64,000 nucleotides of DNA from Janthinobacterium lividum (lineage in GTDB: Bacteria > Pseudomonadota > Gammaproteobacteria > Burkholderiales > Burkholderiaceae_D): positions 1-64,000 of the forward strand of contig NZ_JAAOLY010000014.1 of NCBI RefSeq assembly GCF_011601275.1. The letters run 5' to 3'. A program made the position numbers and the translations under genes. Under the pieces are notes generated by a model that was not told the DNA's origin, searched no databases, and saw only the letters and a list, made by a program, of their open reading frames with translations. Each line of letters starts with the position of its first letter. Position 1 is the first letter of the stretch. Below are positions 51,409-62,698 of the stretch, one piece after another.

Positions 51409-52146
51409 TTAACGTTCCTGCTTCATCTGCTGCTGCACGGACAAGCTCAAGGTCCCCAGGTCTTCCTTGCCCAGCATCGGCAATTGCGCCAGCAGGTTGG
51501 CCAGGGCCGAGCTGCCCGTCACGTCCAGCTCGGACGACTGCACCAGCACCGTGCCGGCGCCCGTGAAGTCGATCTGCTTTTCCTCGCCCGACAAGGTAAA
51601 GCCCGTGAGCGCGCCGGCGGCCGAGGCCCAGCCCTGCACGTGGGCGTAATCGTAGTGATACGAAGGGCTGGGGCAATCGGCCCAGCCCAGCACGGCCTGC
51701 TCGTCCACGCGGCATGGCAACTCGAGGAAATGCACGGGGCCGTTCGACGAGGCGATCACTTTACCGGTGCCGATCATCGTCAGGTAGCCGGGCAAGGTCG
51801 ATTCCTGGCAGATCACATCCTTGGTGAAACCCAGCAGGTTTTTCGCGCGGATGGTCATGTTGGCGTTGTCCAGGTCGTAGCACGCCAGGTCGTTGCCGTT
51901 GTCGCCCAAAATCAATTGGCCTTGCCCTTGCGCGACAACAAAGTGGTGGATGTATTTCGGCGCATTGAAGGCGTTGCGCACGATCAGGTCGAGCACGCTG
52001 CTACCCATGGCCTCGAAGCGCAGCTCGCCATAGAAGGCGATCATCTTGCCCTTACGAATGAAGATCTGTTCCTTGACGTCGATGACATACGAAAAACGGT
52101 TCAGGTTATCGTTCTTCGGCAAGGTATCGGGATTGTAAATCGTCAT
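51409..52146 (-). CDS. AIM24 family protein, paralogue 3
   Basis: A 245-residue AIM24/TIGR00266-type beta-roll protein, the longest and most diverged of three. It has FVVAQGQGQLILGDNG, then NLLGFTKDVICQ and GTGKVIASSNGPVHFLELPCRVDEQAVLGW. Function is unknown; the yeast relative affects mitochondrial membrane organisation, while bacterial relatives are often next to envelope or stress genes. AAAGGT precedes the ATG. It is the last of three tandem genes, three bp after its neighbour. Confidence 0.85.
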   Translation of the reverse strand: MTIYNPDTLPKNDNLNRFSYVIDVKEQIFIRKGKMIAFYGELRFEAMGSSVLDLIVRNAFNAPKYIHHFVVAQGQGQLILGDNGNDLACYDLDNANMTIRAKNLLGFTKDVICQESTLPGYLTMIGTGKVIASSNGPVHFLELPCRVDEQAVLGWADCPSPSYHYDYAHVQGWASAAGALTGFTLSGEEKQIDFTGAGTVLVQSSELDVTGSSALANLLAQLPMLGKEDLGTLSLSVQQQMKQER

Positions 52147-52149
52147 GGC

Positions 52150-52791
52150 TTACCTTTCGCTCGCTTGGATGTAGACCGTGCCCTGGCCCGTGAACTTCAC
52201 CTGGTACGATTCGCCGGACGCCTGGCCGACGAAGGTTTTCCAGTTCAGGTCCGTGACGATGGTCGAGCTCAATTGCCCCGTGTGGCCGATATACGCTTGC
52301 GGGTCGACAAACACGGGCACGTCCGGCGTGACGGGCAAGCCGATGGCGTTACCGTCGGACAAAATCGCCACGTCGCCCGTGCCTTGCAAGGTAGTGGTAA
52401 ACAAGCCCTGGCCGGAGGCCATGCCGCGCACCACGCCCTGCACGCCGCCCTGGTTGCCTAGGAACATGGTGCCGGCCGTCAGGCGCGCATCGAAGGCCAG
52501 CAGGGAATCGCTTTCCACGTAAAACGTTTCGCCGCGCACGGGCACGATCGTGACGAACAGGCCGCCCTGCGCGTAAAACACGCTACCGCTGCCACGCGCC
52601 GACATCATGGCGTAGCCTTCGTTCGTGACGGCGCGCATGGCCAGGCTTTGCACGCCCTGGCCGGCCAGGAAGGAGCGGCTGAACGCCACGTCGCCCTGGT
52701 ACGACACCATGGCGCCCTTGCGCGCGAACACTTCTTCATTGCCGAGTTTGACCTCAAGCATCTTTTCATTGATCTGCTGATAGACAGGCAT
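52150..52791 (-). CDS. AIM24 family protein, paralogue 2
   Basis: A 213-residue single-domain AIM24 protein. MLEVKLGNEEVFARKGAMVSYQGDVAFSRS opens it; VSGSGSVFYAQGG-like repeats, GQGLFTTTLQGTGDVAILSDG and SGESYQVKFTGQGTVYIQASER close it. The end FTGQG-V-IQ-ER is shared with paralogue 1. GAGG lies seven nt before ATG 52791. It sits 17 bp after paralogue 1 and three bp before paralogue 3. Confidence 0.88.
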   Translation of the reverse strand: MPVYQQINEKMLEVKLGNEEVFARKGAMVSYQGDVAFSRSFLAGQGVQSLAMRAVTNEGYAMMSARGSGSVFYAQGGLFVTIVPVRGETFYVESDSLLAFDARLTAGTMFLGNQGGVQGVVRGMASGQGLFTTTLQGTGDVAILSDGNAIGLPVTPDVPVFVDPQAYIGHTGQLSSTIVTDLNWKTFVGQASGESYQVKFTGQGTVYIQASER

Positions 52792-52808
52792 CGCGGGTCC
52801 TCGCTGAC

Positions 52809-53426
52809 TTAACGTTCGGCGGGCTGGATGAACACCACGCCCTGGCCTGTGAATTTGTGCTGGTACGATTCGCCCGAGCTCTGGCCGATCATCGTGCGCC
52901 AGTTGACGTCGAAAACGAATTCCTGGCGGATATCGCCCTTGAAGCCGACGAAGGCGTCCGGGTCCACGCGCAGCGGATGCGCCGGCGTCACTTCCAGCAT
53001 GATCAGGTTGCCCCGCGAAATGACGGCCAGGTTGCCATGGCCTTCGACGGTGGTGGAAAACAGGCCCTGGCCCGAGCTGGCGCCACGCAGGCCCGCAAAG
53101 CTGGTGCCCGTCTTCAGGCTCGTGTCGTAGGCCAGCAGGCTGCTGCTTTCGATGGTCAGCTTTTCGCCGGCCAGCGCCATGACGGTGATCTCGGCCGCAT
53201 TCTGCGCGAAAAACACCGTGCCGCTGCCTGAAGCCTGCATCACCTGCATGCCTTCGTTCGTCACCTTGCGCTTGAGCGCGCCGAAGAGGCCCTCGCCACC
53301 GAGCAGGGATTTTTCAAATTTGATGGCGCCCGTATAGGCGACCATCGCGCCGGCAATCGCCAGCACTTTTTCATCCTGCAGGCGCACTTCCAGCAGGCGG
53401 TCGGTATTGGTGCGGAAACTGGTCAC
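52809..53426 (-). CDS. AIM24 family protein, paralogue 1
   Basis: A 205-residue AIM24 protein. LLEVRLQDEKVLAIAGAMVAYTGAIKFEKSLLGGEG, ASGSGTVFFAQNAAEITVM, GQGLFSTTVEGHGNLAVISRG and SGESYQHKFTGQGVVFIQPAER. The start is GTG 53426 with GGGGAG six nt upstream, which lines the N-terminus up with paralogue 2; an ATG frame to 53498 adds unsupported residues. First gene of the AIM24 operon, transcribed away from the subtilase terminator. Confidence 0.87.
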   Translation of the reverse strand: MTSFRTNTDRLLEVRLQDEKVLAIAGAMVAYTGAIKFEKSLLGGEGLFGALKRKVTNEGMQVMQASGSGTVFFAQNAAEITVMALAGEKLTIESSSLLAYDTSLKTGTSFAGLRGASSGQGLFSTTVEGHGNLAVISRGNLIMLEVTPAHPLRVDPDAFVGFKGDIRQEFVFDVNWRTMIGQSSGESYQHKFTGQGVVFIQPAER

Positions 53427-53534
53427 GCGCGACTCCCCAAGAATGCCAGGCCACAAAGCCATGGCTATCCGACAAGATACCGGGGGCGTTACCGCCATGC
53501 AAGTGCTATTCCTCCCGAACGGGGGTCATCCATT

Positions 53535-53562
53535 AAAAAAAAGGCGTGCCCGGAGGCACGCC
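53535..53562 (-). terminator. Intrinsic terminator after the subtilase gene
   Basis: On the minus strand: GGCGTGCC, loop TCCG, GGCACGCC, then TTTTTTTT (53535-53542): an 8 bp stem with eight T. It ends the PEP-CTERM/subtilase operon before the AIM24 genes. Confidence 0.92.
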
Positions 53563-53584
53563 CTGCGCTTACACCGGCAACGGT

Positions 53585-56749
<3,165 letters not shown>

Positions 56750-56750
56750 C

Positions 56751-57566
56751 TCATGCTCCTTGCACGGTGAATGCTGCGAACTTGCCGCTGCGGCGGCGCG
56801 ACAGCATGCCGATGGCGCCCAGACCGGCCAGCAGCAGCATGTAGGTCGACGGTTCCGGCACGGCGCTGATGTTGATATTGTCGAGCGCAAACTGGCCCTG
56901 GTTAAAGGCGGGGAAATCGATGGAATTGGTGCAAGCGCCAGTGTCATTGAAAATGCAGGCGTTGAAGGTCAGGCCCGTCAACGCATAGTTGCTGAAGCCG
57001 CCCAGCAGGGAAGCGCCCTGGAAATGGTAATTGCCATCGCTGCCCTGGCCGGGAAACGCCAGCGAGGTGCTGACCACCTGGCCGTTGCTGAGGGTGCCGC
57101 TCAGCTGCAGCTGGCCCCAATTCATGTTCGGCAAGCCCGAGACGGGCGCGATGAAGGAATATTCGAAACCGGCCAGGCTGAACGCCTGGTGGTCGGCACG
57201 CGCGAAATTCACGCCGCCATCGTTGAGGATGGCCAGGTAGTTGCCGGTCGCGCCCTGCGGGCAGGCGGCGATATCGCACGACGAGCCCACGCGGCCATCG
57301 AGGATGGCGCCCACGCCGCTGACGCCGCCGCCTGCCGCCGTGGTCGGGTCGGCCAGGAACAGTAGGTTGTAGCTCGACGTATTGAGCGTCTGGCCGCTGG
57401 CATACACGTCGGGACGCAGCGAGTCGAAGGTCAGGACATCGGCCATGGCCGGCGCCGAGGCCAGCACGGACAAGGTGGCCAGCGCGGCCAGGACGGTGGC
57501 GCGGCCGCGGATAGCGGGCGCAGTGGCGGTGGCGGGCGATACCCGCGCATGTGATAGACGATTCAT
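56751..57566 (-). CDS. PEP-CTERM sorting-domain protein
   Basis: A 271-residue exported protein. It has a long signal peptide (about 1-42, APAMA). The middle is a beta-rich domain, with QGQFALDNINIS near the end, resembling a QFxxD-type PEP-CTERM family (NF038120, named from memory). The C-terminal anchor is VPEPSTYMLLLAGLGAIGMLSRRR (about 236-259): VPEPS, hydrophobic helix, Arg cluster, the target of exosortase/archaeosortase-type sorting. Twelve residues follow. AAGGGAATAG precedes ATG 57566. Its stop overlaps the start region of the subtilase (TGAGATG). Confidence 0.92.
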   Translation of the reverse strand: MNRLSHARVSPATATAPAIRGRATVLAALATLSVLASAPAMADVLTFDSLRPDVYASGQTLNTSSYNLLFLADPTTAAGGGVSGVGAILDGRVGSSCDIAACPQGATGNYLAILNDGGVNFARADHQAFSLAGFEYSFIAPVSGLPNMNWGQLQLSGTLSNGQVVSTSLAFPGQGSDGNYHFQGASLLGGFSNYALTGLTFNACIFNDTGACTNSIDFPAFNQGQFALDNINISAVPEPSTYMLLLAGLGAIGMLSRRRSGKFAAFTVQGA

Positions 57567-57993
57567 TCTATTCCCTTGGTTGTTGTGGATAGATAGGTCG
57601 GCAGGTCTGGCGCCCGCTTTCAGCTTTTTCACAAAAGTGTCAACAAATATAGCAAACCGCACAAAACAAATATCATATTTTTAATATAATTTATTTATTT
57701 TTTATCTAACTCTGCGAAACTTTGTTTTGTTTTATCTATGAAAGCTTGAGCAATCTCAACGTTACATCGGAACAACAATGCGTCGCACTGCAGACGTGCG
57801 CGCCAGCGTGCCCGCCCGACTTCAGATAAGCTCGAAAACCGTGCCTGCCCGCCGTCAGCCAGCGTTACATCGCGGTACACCTGTTCCATCCTGGAACACT
57901 TGTCTCCCCCGCAACGCACCCGGCCACTGCCCCTGCGCCGATGGCATGAAGCTTGCACAACAAGGGAATCGACCGTGCTCAGGGAGCAGCATC
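57567..57993. other. Intergenic region between PEP-CTERM and histidine kinase genes
   Basis: 427 bp. The part near the PEP-CTERM gene (57630-57730) is very AT-rich, with T and A runs, and probably carries its promoter. The part near the histidine kinase is GC-rich. No RNA gene, and no operator I can name. Confidence 0.5.
57695..57889 (-). CDS. Doubtful small ORF, 64 aa
   Basis: An open frame from ATG 57889 to TAA at 57695 with product start MEQVYRDVTLADGG and end FAELDKK. No good ribosome-binding site, no signal, no recognised domain. Listed because it fills part of a 427 bp gap; it may be non-coding. Confidence 0.2.
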   Translation of the reverse strand: MEQVYRDVTLADGGQARFSSLSEVGRARWRARLQCDALLFRCNVEIAQAFIDKTKQSFAELDKK

Positions 57994-58905
57994 ATGGAAC
58001 ACCATCAATTTGCCGGCAACGGCCGCTCAGGCACGCGGCCGGCCCGGCGTCTCCTCGTGTGCTGCGCGCTGGCGCTGGCTTTTTTCCTGCTGGCCTCCAG
58101 GCTGGACCTGGCCGAACGGCTGACCTACGCGCTGTGGCGCCACGAACACTGGCAACTCGATGAACTGGCCCTGAGCTTGCTGGTGCTGGCGCTGGCGCTG
58201 GCCGGCTTTGCCGTACTGCGCGGCCGCCAGGTGGCGCTGCTGCTGGCGCAAAACCGCGCCCTCACGCAGCGCCTGCTGCGCGCGCAGGAAGAGGAGCGCT
58301 GCGCGCTGGCGCGCGAGCTGCACGATGAAGTGGGACAGGACTGCACGGCCATCCGCGCGGCCGCCAGCTACATCCTGCGCGCGCGCGATGGCGACCAGGC
58401 GAACGTGCAGGCCTGCGCCGCCAGCATCGCCCGCTCGTCGGAAGCGCTGCATGCGATGGTGCGCACCATGCTGCGCCGGCTGCGCCCGCCCGTGCTCGAC
58501 AGCCTGGGATTGGCGCCGGCCCTGCAGGCGCTGTGCGACAGCTGGTCCCAGCAGCACGGCATCGCCTGCCATTTCACGCCGCACGCCATCCCCGCCAACC
58601 TCGACGACGCCACCGCCACCGCCATCTACCGCCTGGTGCAGGAAGGCTTGACGAACGTGGCGCGCCACGCGGGCGCCGACCGGGCCACGGTGGAATTGCG
58701 CGCCGATGCGCACGGCTTGCTGCACCTGGCCATCGAAGACAATGGCCAGGGTTTGCATCCAGACAAAACGCCGGCGGATGGCTTCGGCATGCTGGGCATG
58801 CGCGAGCGCGTGGCCGGCCTGCGCGGCCATATCCGCTGGATCAGCGCGCTGGGCAACGGCTTGCGCATCGAAGTGGCGATGCCGCTGGCGGCTGGTGCGG
58901 CATGA
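57994..58905 (+). CDS. NarL-family sensor histidine kinase
   Basis: A 303-residue kinase. Two membrane helices (about 18-36 and 58-76) enclose a short periplasmic loop. A HisKA_3 dimerisation domain has the phospho-acceptor H110 in ARELHDEVGQDCTAIR. The HATPase_c domain (about 200-300) has LVQEGLTNVARHAGA and EDNGQGL, then GFGMLGMRERV. GGGAG lies nine nt before ATG 57994. Its stop overlaps the start of the response regulator gene (ATGA, 58902-58905). The short periplasmic loop suggests a membrane-internal or small-ligand signal. Confidence 0.92.
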   Translation: MEHHQFAGNGRSGTRPARRLLVCCALALAFFLLASRLDLAERLTYALWRHEHWQLDELALSLLVLALALAGFAVLRGRQVALLLAQNRALTQRLLRAQEEERCALARELHDEVGQDCTAIRAAASYILRARDGDQANVQACAASIARSSEALHAMVRTMLRRLRPPVLDSLGLAPALQALCDSWSQQHGIACHFTPHAIPANLDDATATAIYRLVQEGLTNVARHAGADRATVELRADAHGLLHLAIEDNGQGLHPDKTPADGFGMLGMRERVAGLRGHIRWISALGNGLRIEVAMPLAAGAA

Positions 58906-59561
58906 ACGCGGCCATGACCCCGATCCGCGTGATGCTGGTCGACGACCACCCGGTGGTGCGCACCGGTTACCGGCGCCTGCTGGAACAGGGCGGCGACATC
59001 GCCGTCGTGGCCGAGGCGGGCAATGGCGAAACGGCGTATGCCTTGTACCAGGAACACGCGCCCGACGTCTGCGTGACGGATTTGTCCATGCCCGGCATCG
59101 GCGGCCTGGAATTGCTGCGCAAGCTGATCGCCCGCGATGCCGGCGCCCGCGTGCTTGTGTTCAGCATGCACGACACGCCGCAGCTGATCGCGCGCGCGTT
59201 TGACGGCGGCGCCTGCGGCTTCGTCAGCAAGCAGGCCGACCCGGAACACCTGGTCGACGCCGTGCGCGCCGCCCACGCGGGCCGGCGCTACCTGGACCCG
59301 CACAGCACCCCCGGCGTGCTGCAGGGCACGGCCAGCATGGAAGCGCAGCGCTTGAGCAGCCTGAGCCAGCGCGAATTCGAAATCTTCCGCCTGTTGGCAG
59401 AAGGCCGCAGCGCCGCCGACTGCGCCCGCCTGCTGCACCTGAGCAGCAAGACGGTGGCCAACCACCAGACCTGCATCCGGGAAAAGCTCGACGTGCCCGG
59501 CCCCGCCGCCCTCGTCCACTTGGCCCTGCGCAACGGGGTCATCGAGCACGTTCACCCTTAA
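58902..59561 (+). CDS. LuxR/NarL-type response regulator
   Basis: A 219-residue regulator. The receiver domain (5-125) has DD at 14-15, phospho-acceptor D60 (CVTDLSMPGIGGLELL) and Lys in CGFVSKQAD. The GerE helix-turn-helix (about 150-212) reads LSQREFEIFRLLAEGRSAADCARLLHLSSKTVANHQTCIREKL. Partner of the kinase just upstream. Its stop overlaps the convergent TonB receptor gene by four bp; that receptor is a possible target. Confidence 0.94.
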   Translation: MNAAMTPIRVMLVDDHPVVRTGYRRLLEQGGDIAVVAEAGNGETAYALYQEHAPDVCVTDLSMPGIGGLELLRKLIARDAGARVLVFSMHDTPQLIARAFDGGACGFVSKQADPEHLVDAVRAAHAGRRYLDPHSTPGVLQGTASMEAQRLSSLSQREFEIFRLLAEGRSAADCARLLHLSSKTVANHQTCIREKLDVPGPAALVHLALRNGVIEHVHP

Positions 59562-62044
59562 AACACGTAACGCAAGCCCACATTCACGCTGCGCGGCGCG
59601 CCGGCTGCGTAAAACGTCGCGTTGACCATCGGATACTCGCCGTTCACGGCCGGCAGCGGCCGGGCGCTAAAATTGCCATTGGCGTCGAATCCCGTCGCGC
59701 CCAGCTGGGCCGCCGTCGCATAGTGTCGGTCGAACAGATTGTTGACCTGGGCGAACACGCTCATTTGCCGCGTCAGCTGGTATTTGCCGTTCAGTTCGAC
59801 CACGGCGTAGCCGCCGCTCCTGCCCGCGCCCAGGTACGCTGGCCCGCCCGCCTGATGCGCGTTGTTTTCATTGCCGCGCGCATAGGAACTCGACACGGCC
59901 GTCATGGCCAGGCCCACCGTCCAGTCGCGTCCGCCCTGAACCTCCACGTGCGCCTTCAGGATATGGCTGGGCGTGAGCGGAATGCGGTTGCCCGGCGTAA
60001 TGACGATATTGCCTTCCAGGCCGGGCGCTTCCGCATCGCTGCTGCTGTTGGCGCTGCCGTTGACGGTTTCCCGGCTTTGATACGTCGCCTGCAGCCACGT
60101 GTAATTGACGCCGAAATCCAGCGCGCCCGCCTTGCCGTCCAGCGCCAGCTCCACGCCCTGGTGCCGCGTCTTGCCGAAATTCTTGAAGTAGCCAAAACCG
60201 GCCTGGTTATCGGCCACGAACAGGATATCGTCGTGGTTTTCCGCGCGGAACACGCCCGCGCTCCAGCGCGCCACCTCGGCCCATTGGCCCCGCACGCCCG
60301 CTTCCCACGTCTTCGTCACCACCTGTTTCAAGGGCGGGTCGCCGGCCATGGCGTTGGGCAGGCGGCATGGGTTTTCCGGGTCGGCGCAGCCAAGCTCGAT
60401 GGCCGTCGGCGTGCGGCTGCCTTCGTTGTAGCCAAGATAGGCGCTGGCACCTCCGGCCGGCGCGTAGGCCAGGCCGATGGCGGGATTGAAGCGGCTGAAA
60501 CGGTGGTCGCCATCGAGCGAGCCGCTGCCGCCGCCGGGCGTGATGGCGTCGCGGTTGCGCACCGTGCTGCGGTTGTAGCGGCCCGAGACGGTCAATGTCA
60601 GGTCTTGATTGAACGCGATGCTGTCGCTCGCATACACGCTCCACGTGCGCATGCGCCCGCTCAAGTCGACCCGGTTGTCGACGGGCGTGCCGTCATCGTC
60701 GATTTCCGTCCCATCGGCAAAGAAGGCGACGGGCGTGATGCCTCGGTCCGGGTTCAGGTAGCCAAACTGACTCGTCTGGCGGAAGGTGGCGTGACTCGTG
60801 TCGTAGGCGGCGCCGGCCGTGACGGCATGGCGCATGCTGGCCACGTCGGCCAGCGCGGTGAACTGGCCGGAAAAACCGTAATTTTCCTGCTGCGTATGGC
60901 TGCGGTTGATCATGCCATTGCATTTTTCGGCTGGCTCATCGTTCAGCAGCACGTTGCCGATGCAGCGCCATTTCGGGAAAGGCGTATTGCCGGCGTTCGC
61001 CCCGCTGGCGGGAAAGCCCGTGTAGCCGGCCGCCGCCAGGGCAGCCCGCTCGGCCGCGCCGGGCTGATAGACGGACTGGTCGAGCGACTCGTCGTTCAGG
61101 TCGCCATTGAAGGTATGCGTGTCGATCTTGCGGTAGTAGACATTGCCGGACAAGAGCAAGGCGGCGCCGGCCTGCTGCTTGCCCGTCAGGTTCAGCAGGG
61201 TCGACCTGTTTTGCATCAGGTCAGGCTTGGTGTAGACGCTGCGGTAGTCGCGCGCCAGCAGGCGCTGTTCCTGCAAGCCGTTGCCTGTCAGCGCATTGTC
61301 CGCGTGGGCCAAGGTGACGGCGATATCGGTGCGCGCATCGCTCCAGCCCAGCTTGCCAAACACCTGGCGCACGTCGGACGGCGAATCGTCGCGCCAGCCA
61401 TCTTCCTTGAAGCGGTTGCCCGTCACATACCAGTGCCAGCCCTGCGCATTGCTGCCGCCATGTTCAACTTCCACGCCGCGACGTTGATCGGAACCCAGGC
61501 GCGCCTCGATGGCGGTGCCTGGGCTGGTCTTGCCATCCTTGGTCCGCAGGGCCAGCGCACCGCCCAGGGTGTTCAGGCCGAACAGGGGATTCGAGCCGGG
61601 CATGAGGGTCAGCGAAGCGATCGCCATGCGCGGGATCAAGTCCCAGCTGACGACGTCGCCAAACGGCTGGTTCAGGCGCATGCCGTCCAGGTACACGGAC
61701 AGCCCCTGCGGTGTGCCCAGCAGGGGCGAGGCCGTGTAGCCGCGGTAGCTGACGTCGGGCTGGAACGGGTTGTTCTGCACTTCGTTCACATACACGCTAC
61801 CCAGGTTGCGGCGCAGGAAGGCGGAAATATCGGGCGCGCCGCTGGCGGCGATCTGCTGCGCGCTGGCCGTCTGCACGGGCGCGGCGAACGTGTCGCGCGG
61901 CTGCTCCACGGTGGGCAGCGGCATGCTGCCCGTGATGATGACGGTGGGCAAGTCGCCCGAGGCGGCCAGACTGGCATCAGCAGGTTCAGCTGCCTGCGCC
62001 TGGCACAGCGCCATGGCGGCGGCAGCCAATAAAGTCAGTTTCAT
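59558..62044 (-). CDS. TonB-dependent outer-membrane receptor
   Basis: An 828-residue receptor. Signal peptide (1-18, QAQA); TonB-box-like DLPTVIITGS near residue 30; plug domain (about 50-160: SAQQIAASGAPDISAFLRRNLGSVYVNEVQNNPFQPDVSYRGYTASPLLGTPQGLSVYLDGMRLN); a 22-stranded barrel follows; ends in aromatic YVF, typical of outer-membrane proteins. The plug NPFQPDVSYRG resembles Fe(III)-dicitrate FecA-like receptors, but the ligand is unknown. GGGGAC precedes ATG 62044. An in-frame ATG 19 codons earlier is less likely. No adjacent siderophore genes. Confidence 0.92.
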   Translation of the reverse strand: MKLTLLAAAAMALCQAQAAEPADASLAASGDLPTVIITGSMPLPTVEQPRDTFAAPVQTASAQQIAASGAPDISAFLRRNLGSVYVNEVQNNPFQPDVSYRGYTASPLLGTPQGLSVYLDGMRLNQPFGDVVSWDLIPRMAIASLTLMPGSNPLFGLNTLGGALALRTKDGKTSPGTAIEARLGSDQRRGVEVEHGGSNAQGWHWYVTGNRFKEDGWRDDSPSDVRQVFGKLGWSDARTDIAVTLAHADNALTGNGLQEQRLLARDYRSVYTKPDLMQNRSTLLNLTGKQQAGAALLLSGNVYYRKIDTHTFNGDLNDESLDQSVYQPGAAERAALAAAGYTGFPASGANAGNTPFPKWRCIGNVLLNDEPAEKCNGMINRSHTQQENYGFSGQFTALADVASMRHAVTAGAAYDTSHATFRQTSQFGYLNPDRGITPVAFFADGTEIDDDGTPVDNRVDLSGRMRTWSVYASDSIAFNQDLTLTVSGRYNRSTVRNRDAITPGGGSGSLDGDHRFSRFNPAIGLAYAPAGGASAYLGYNEGSRTPTAIELGCADPENPCRLPNAMAGDPPLKQVVTKTWEAGVRGQWAEVARWSAGVFRAENHDDILFVADNQAGFGYFKNFGKTRHQGVELALDGKAGALDFGVNYTWLQATYQSRETVNGSANSSSDAEAPGLEGNIVITPGNRIPLTPSHILKAHVEVQGGRDWTVGLAMTAVSSSYARGNENNAHQAGGPAYLGAGRSGGYAVVELNGKYQLTRQMSVFAQVNNLFDRHYATAAQLGATGFDANGNFSARPLPAVNGEYPMVNATFYAAGAPRSVNVGLRYVF

Positions 62045-62114
62045 GCGGGTCCCCAGTTTTATCATGGTTTTTATGTCTGTCCAGTATCGGACAGCCACCA
62101 TCGAGGAACTAGGG

Positions 62115-62134
62115 AAAAACTCCCGCCGTGCGGG
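62115..62134 (-). terminator. Weak terminator between lrp-like gene and receptor gene
   Basis: On the minus strand: CCCGC, loop ACG, GCGGG, then AGTTTTT: a short 5 bp stem with a T tract starting two bases after it. It lies between the Lrp-type gene and the TonB receptor gene on the same strand. Confidence 0.5.
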
Positions 62135-62137
62135 GAA

Positions 62138-62599
62138 CTAACGCTGCAAAGGCAGGTAGCTCTGCTTGAGCTGGCGCAAGACAAAACTCGATTTGCTGTG
62201 GCGGATGCCGGGGATTTTGTATAAACGCTCGCGCAGCAGGCGTTCGTAGTCGCGCGTGTCGCTGACGGCAATGCGCAGGTAGTAGTCGTAGTCGCCCGAT
62301 ACAAGAAACGCTTCCAGCACTTCCGGGATCATGGCCAGCGCATGGCCGAATTCGAACAGGGCCTGGTCGGAATGATCGTCCAGGGTGACTTGCACGATGA
62401 CGGTGTCGGCCAGCCCCACCTTGGCCGCGTTGACGTTGACCGTATAGCCTTCGATGACGCCATCGTCTTCCATGCGCTTGATGCGCGCCCAGCATGGCGA
62501 GGACGTCAGGCCCACCTTGGCGCTCAGCTCGTGCAGGCTGATGCGGGCATCCTGCTGCAGGGCCGTCAGGATGGCGAGGTCGAATTTGTCGAGCTTCAT
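62138..62599 (-). CDS. Lrp/AsnC family transcriptional regulator
   Basis: A 153-residue Lrp-type protein. An N-terminal winged helix-turn-helix (about 3-60) reads LDKFDLAILTALQQDARISLHELSAKVGLTSSPCWARIKRMEDDGVIEGYT; the C-terminal RAM domain (about 65-145) has VSGDYDYYLRIAVSDTRDYERLL and KSSFVLRQLKQ. It binds amino acids, often leucine. Starts at ATG 62599. It is divergent from an acetolactate synthase gene, with an Lrp-type site between, so it probably controls branched-chain amino-acid synthesis. A frame extending to 63940 is antisense to that gene. Confidence 0.94.
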   Translation of the reverse strand: MKLDKFDLAILTALQQDARISLHELSAKVGLTSSPCWARIKRMEDDGVIEGYTVNVNAAKVGLADTVIVQVTLDDHSDQALFEFGHALAMIPEVLEAFLVSGDYDYYLRIAVSDTRDYERLLRERLYKIPGIRHSKSSFVLRQLKQSYLPLQR

Positions 62600-62619
62600 T
62601 CTGTTTTTTCCATATTTTG

Positions 62620-62634
62620 CAGCAAATTTTGCTG
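62620..62634. promoter_or_regulatory. Lrp-type operator between lrp-like gene and acetolactate synthase
   Basis: CAGCAAATTTTGCTG is a perfect palindrome (7+1+7) and matches the E. coli Lrp consensus YAGHAWATTWTDCTR at all 15 positions. It is 20 bp upstream of the regulator start and 64 bp upstream of the acetolactate synthase start. Confidence 0.8.
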
Positions 62635-62698
62635 AAGTATGCATTCTATACGAGAAAACCAGCAGCCTTTTCTGACGCACCAGGCAGAAAATAAGGCC

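Noticed and set aside
59723-62032. Open frame of 769 codons on the plus strand
   Set aside because: Antisense to the TonB receptor gene, which has a signal peptide, plug and barrel end.
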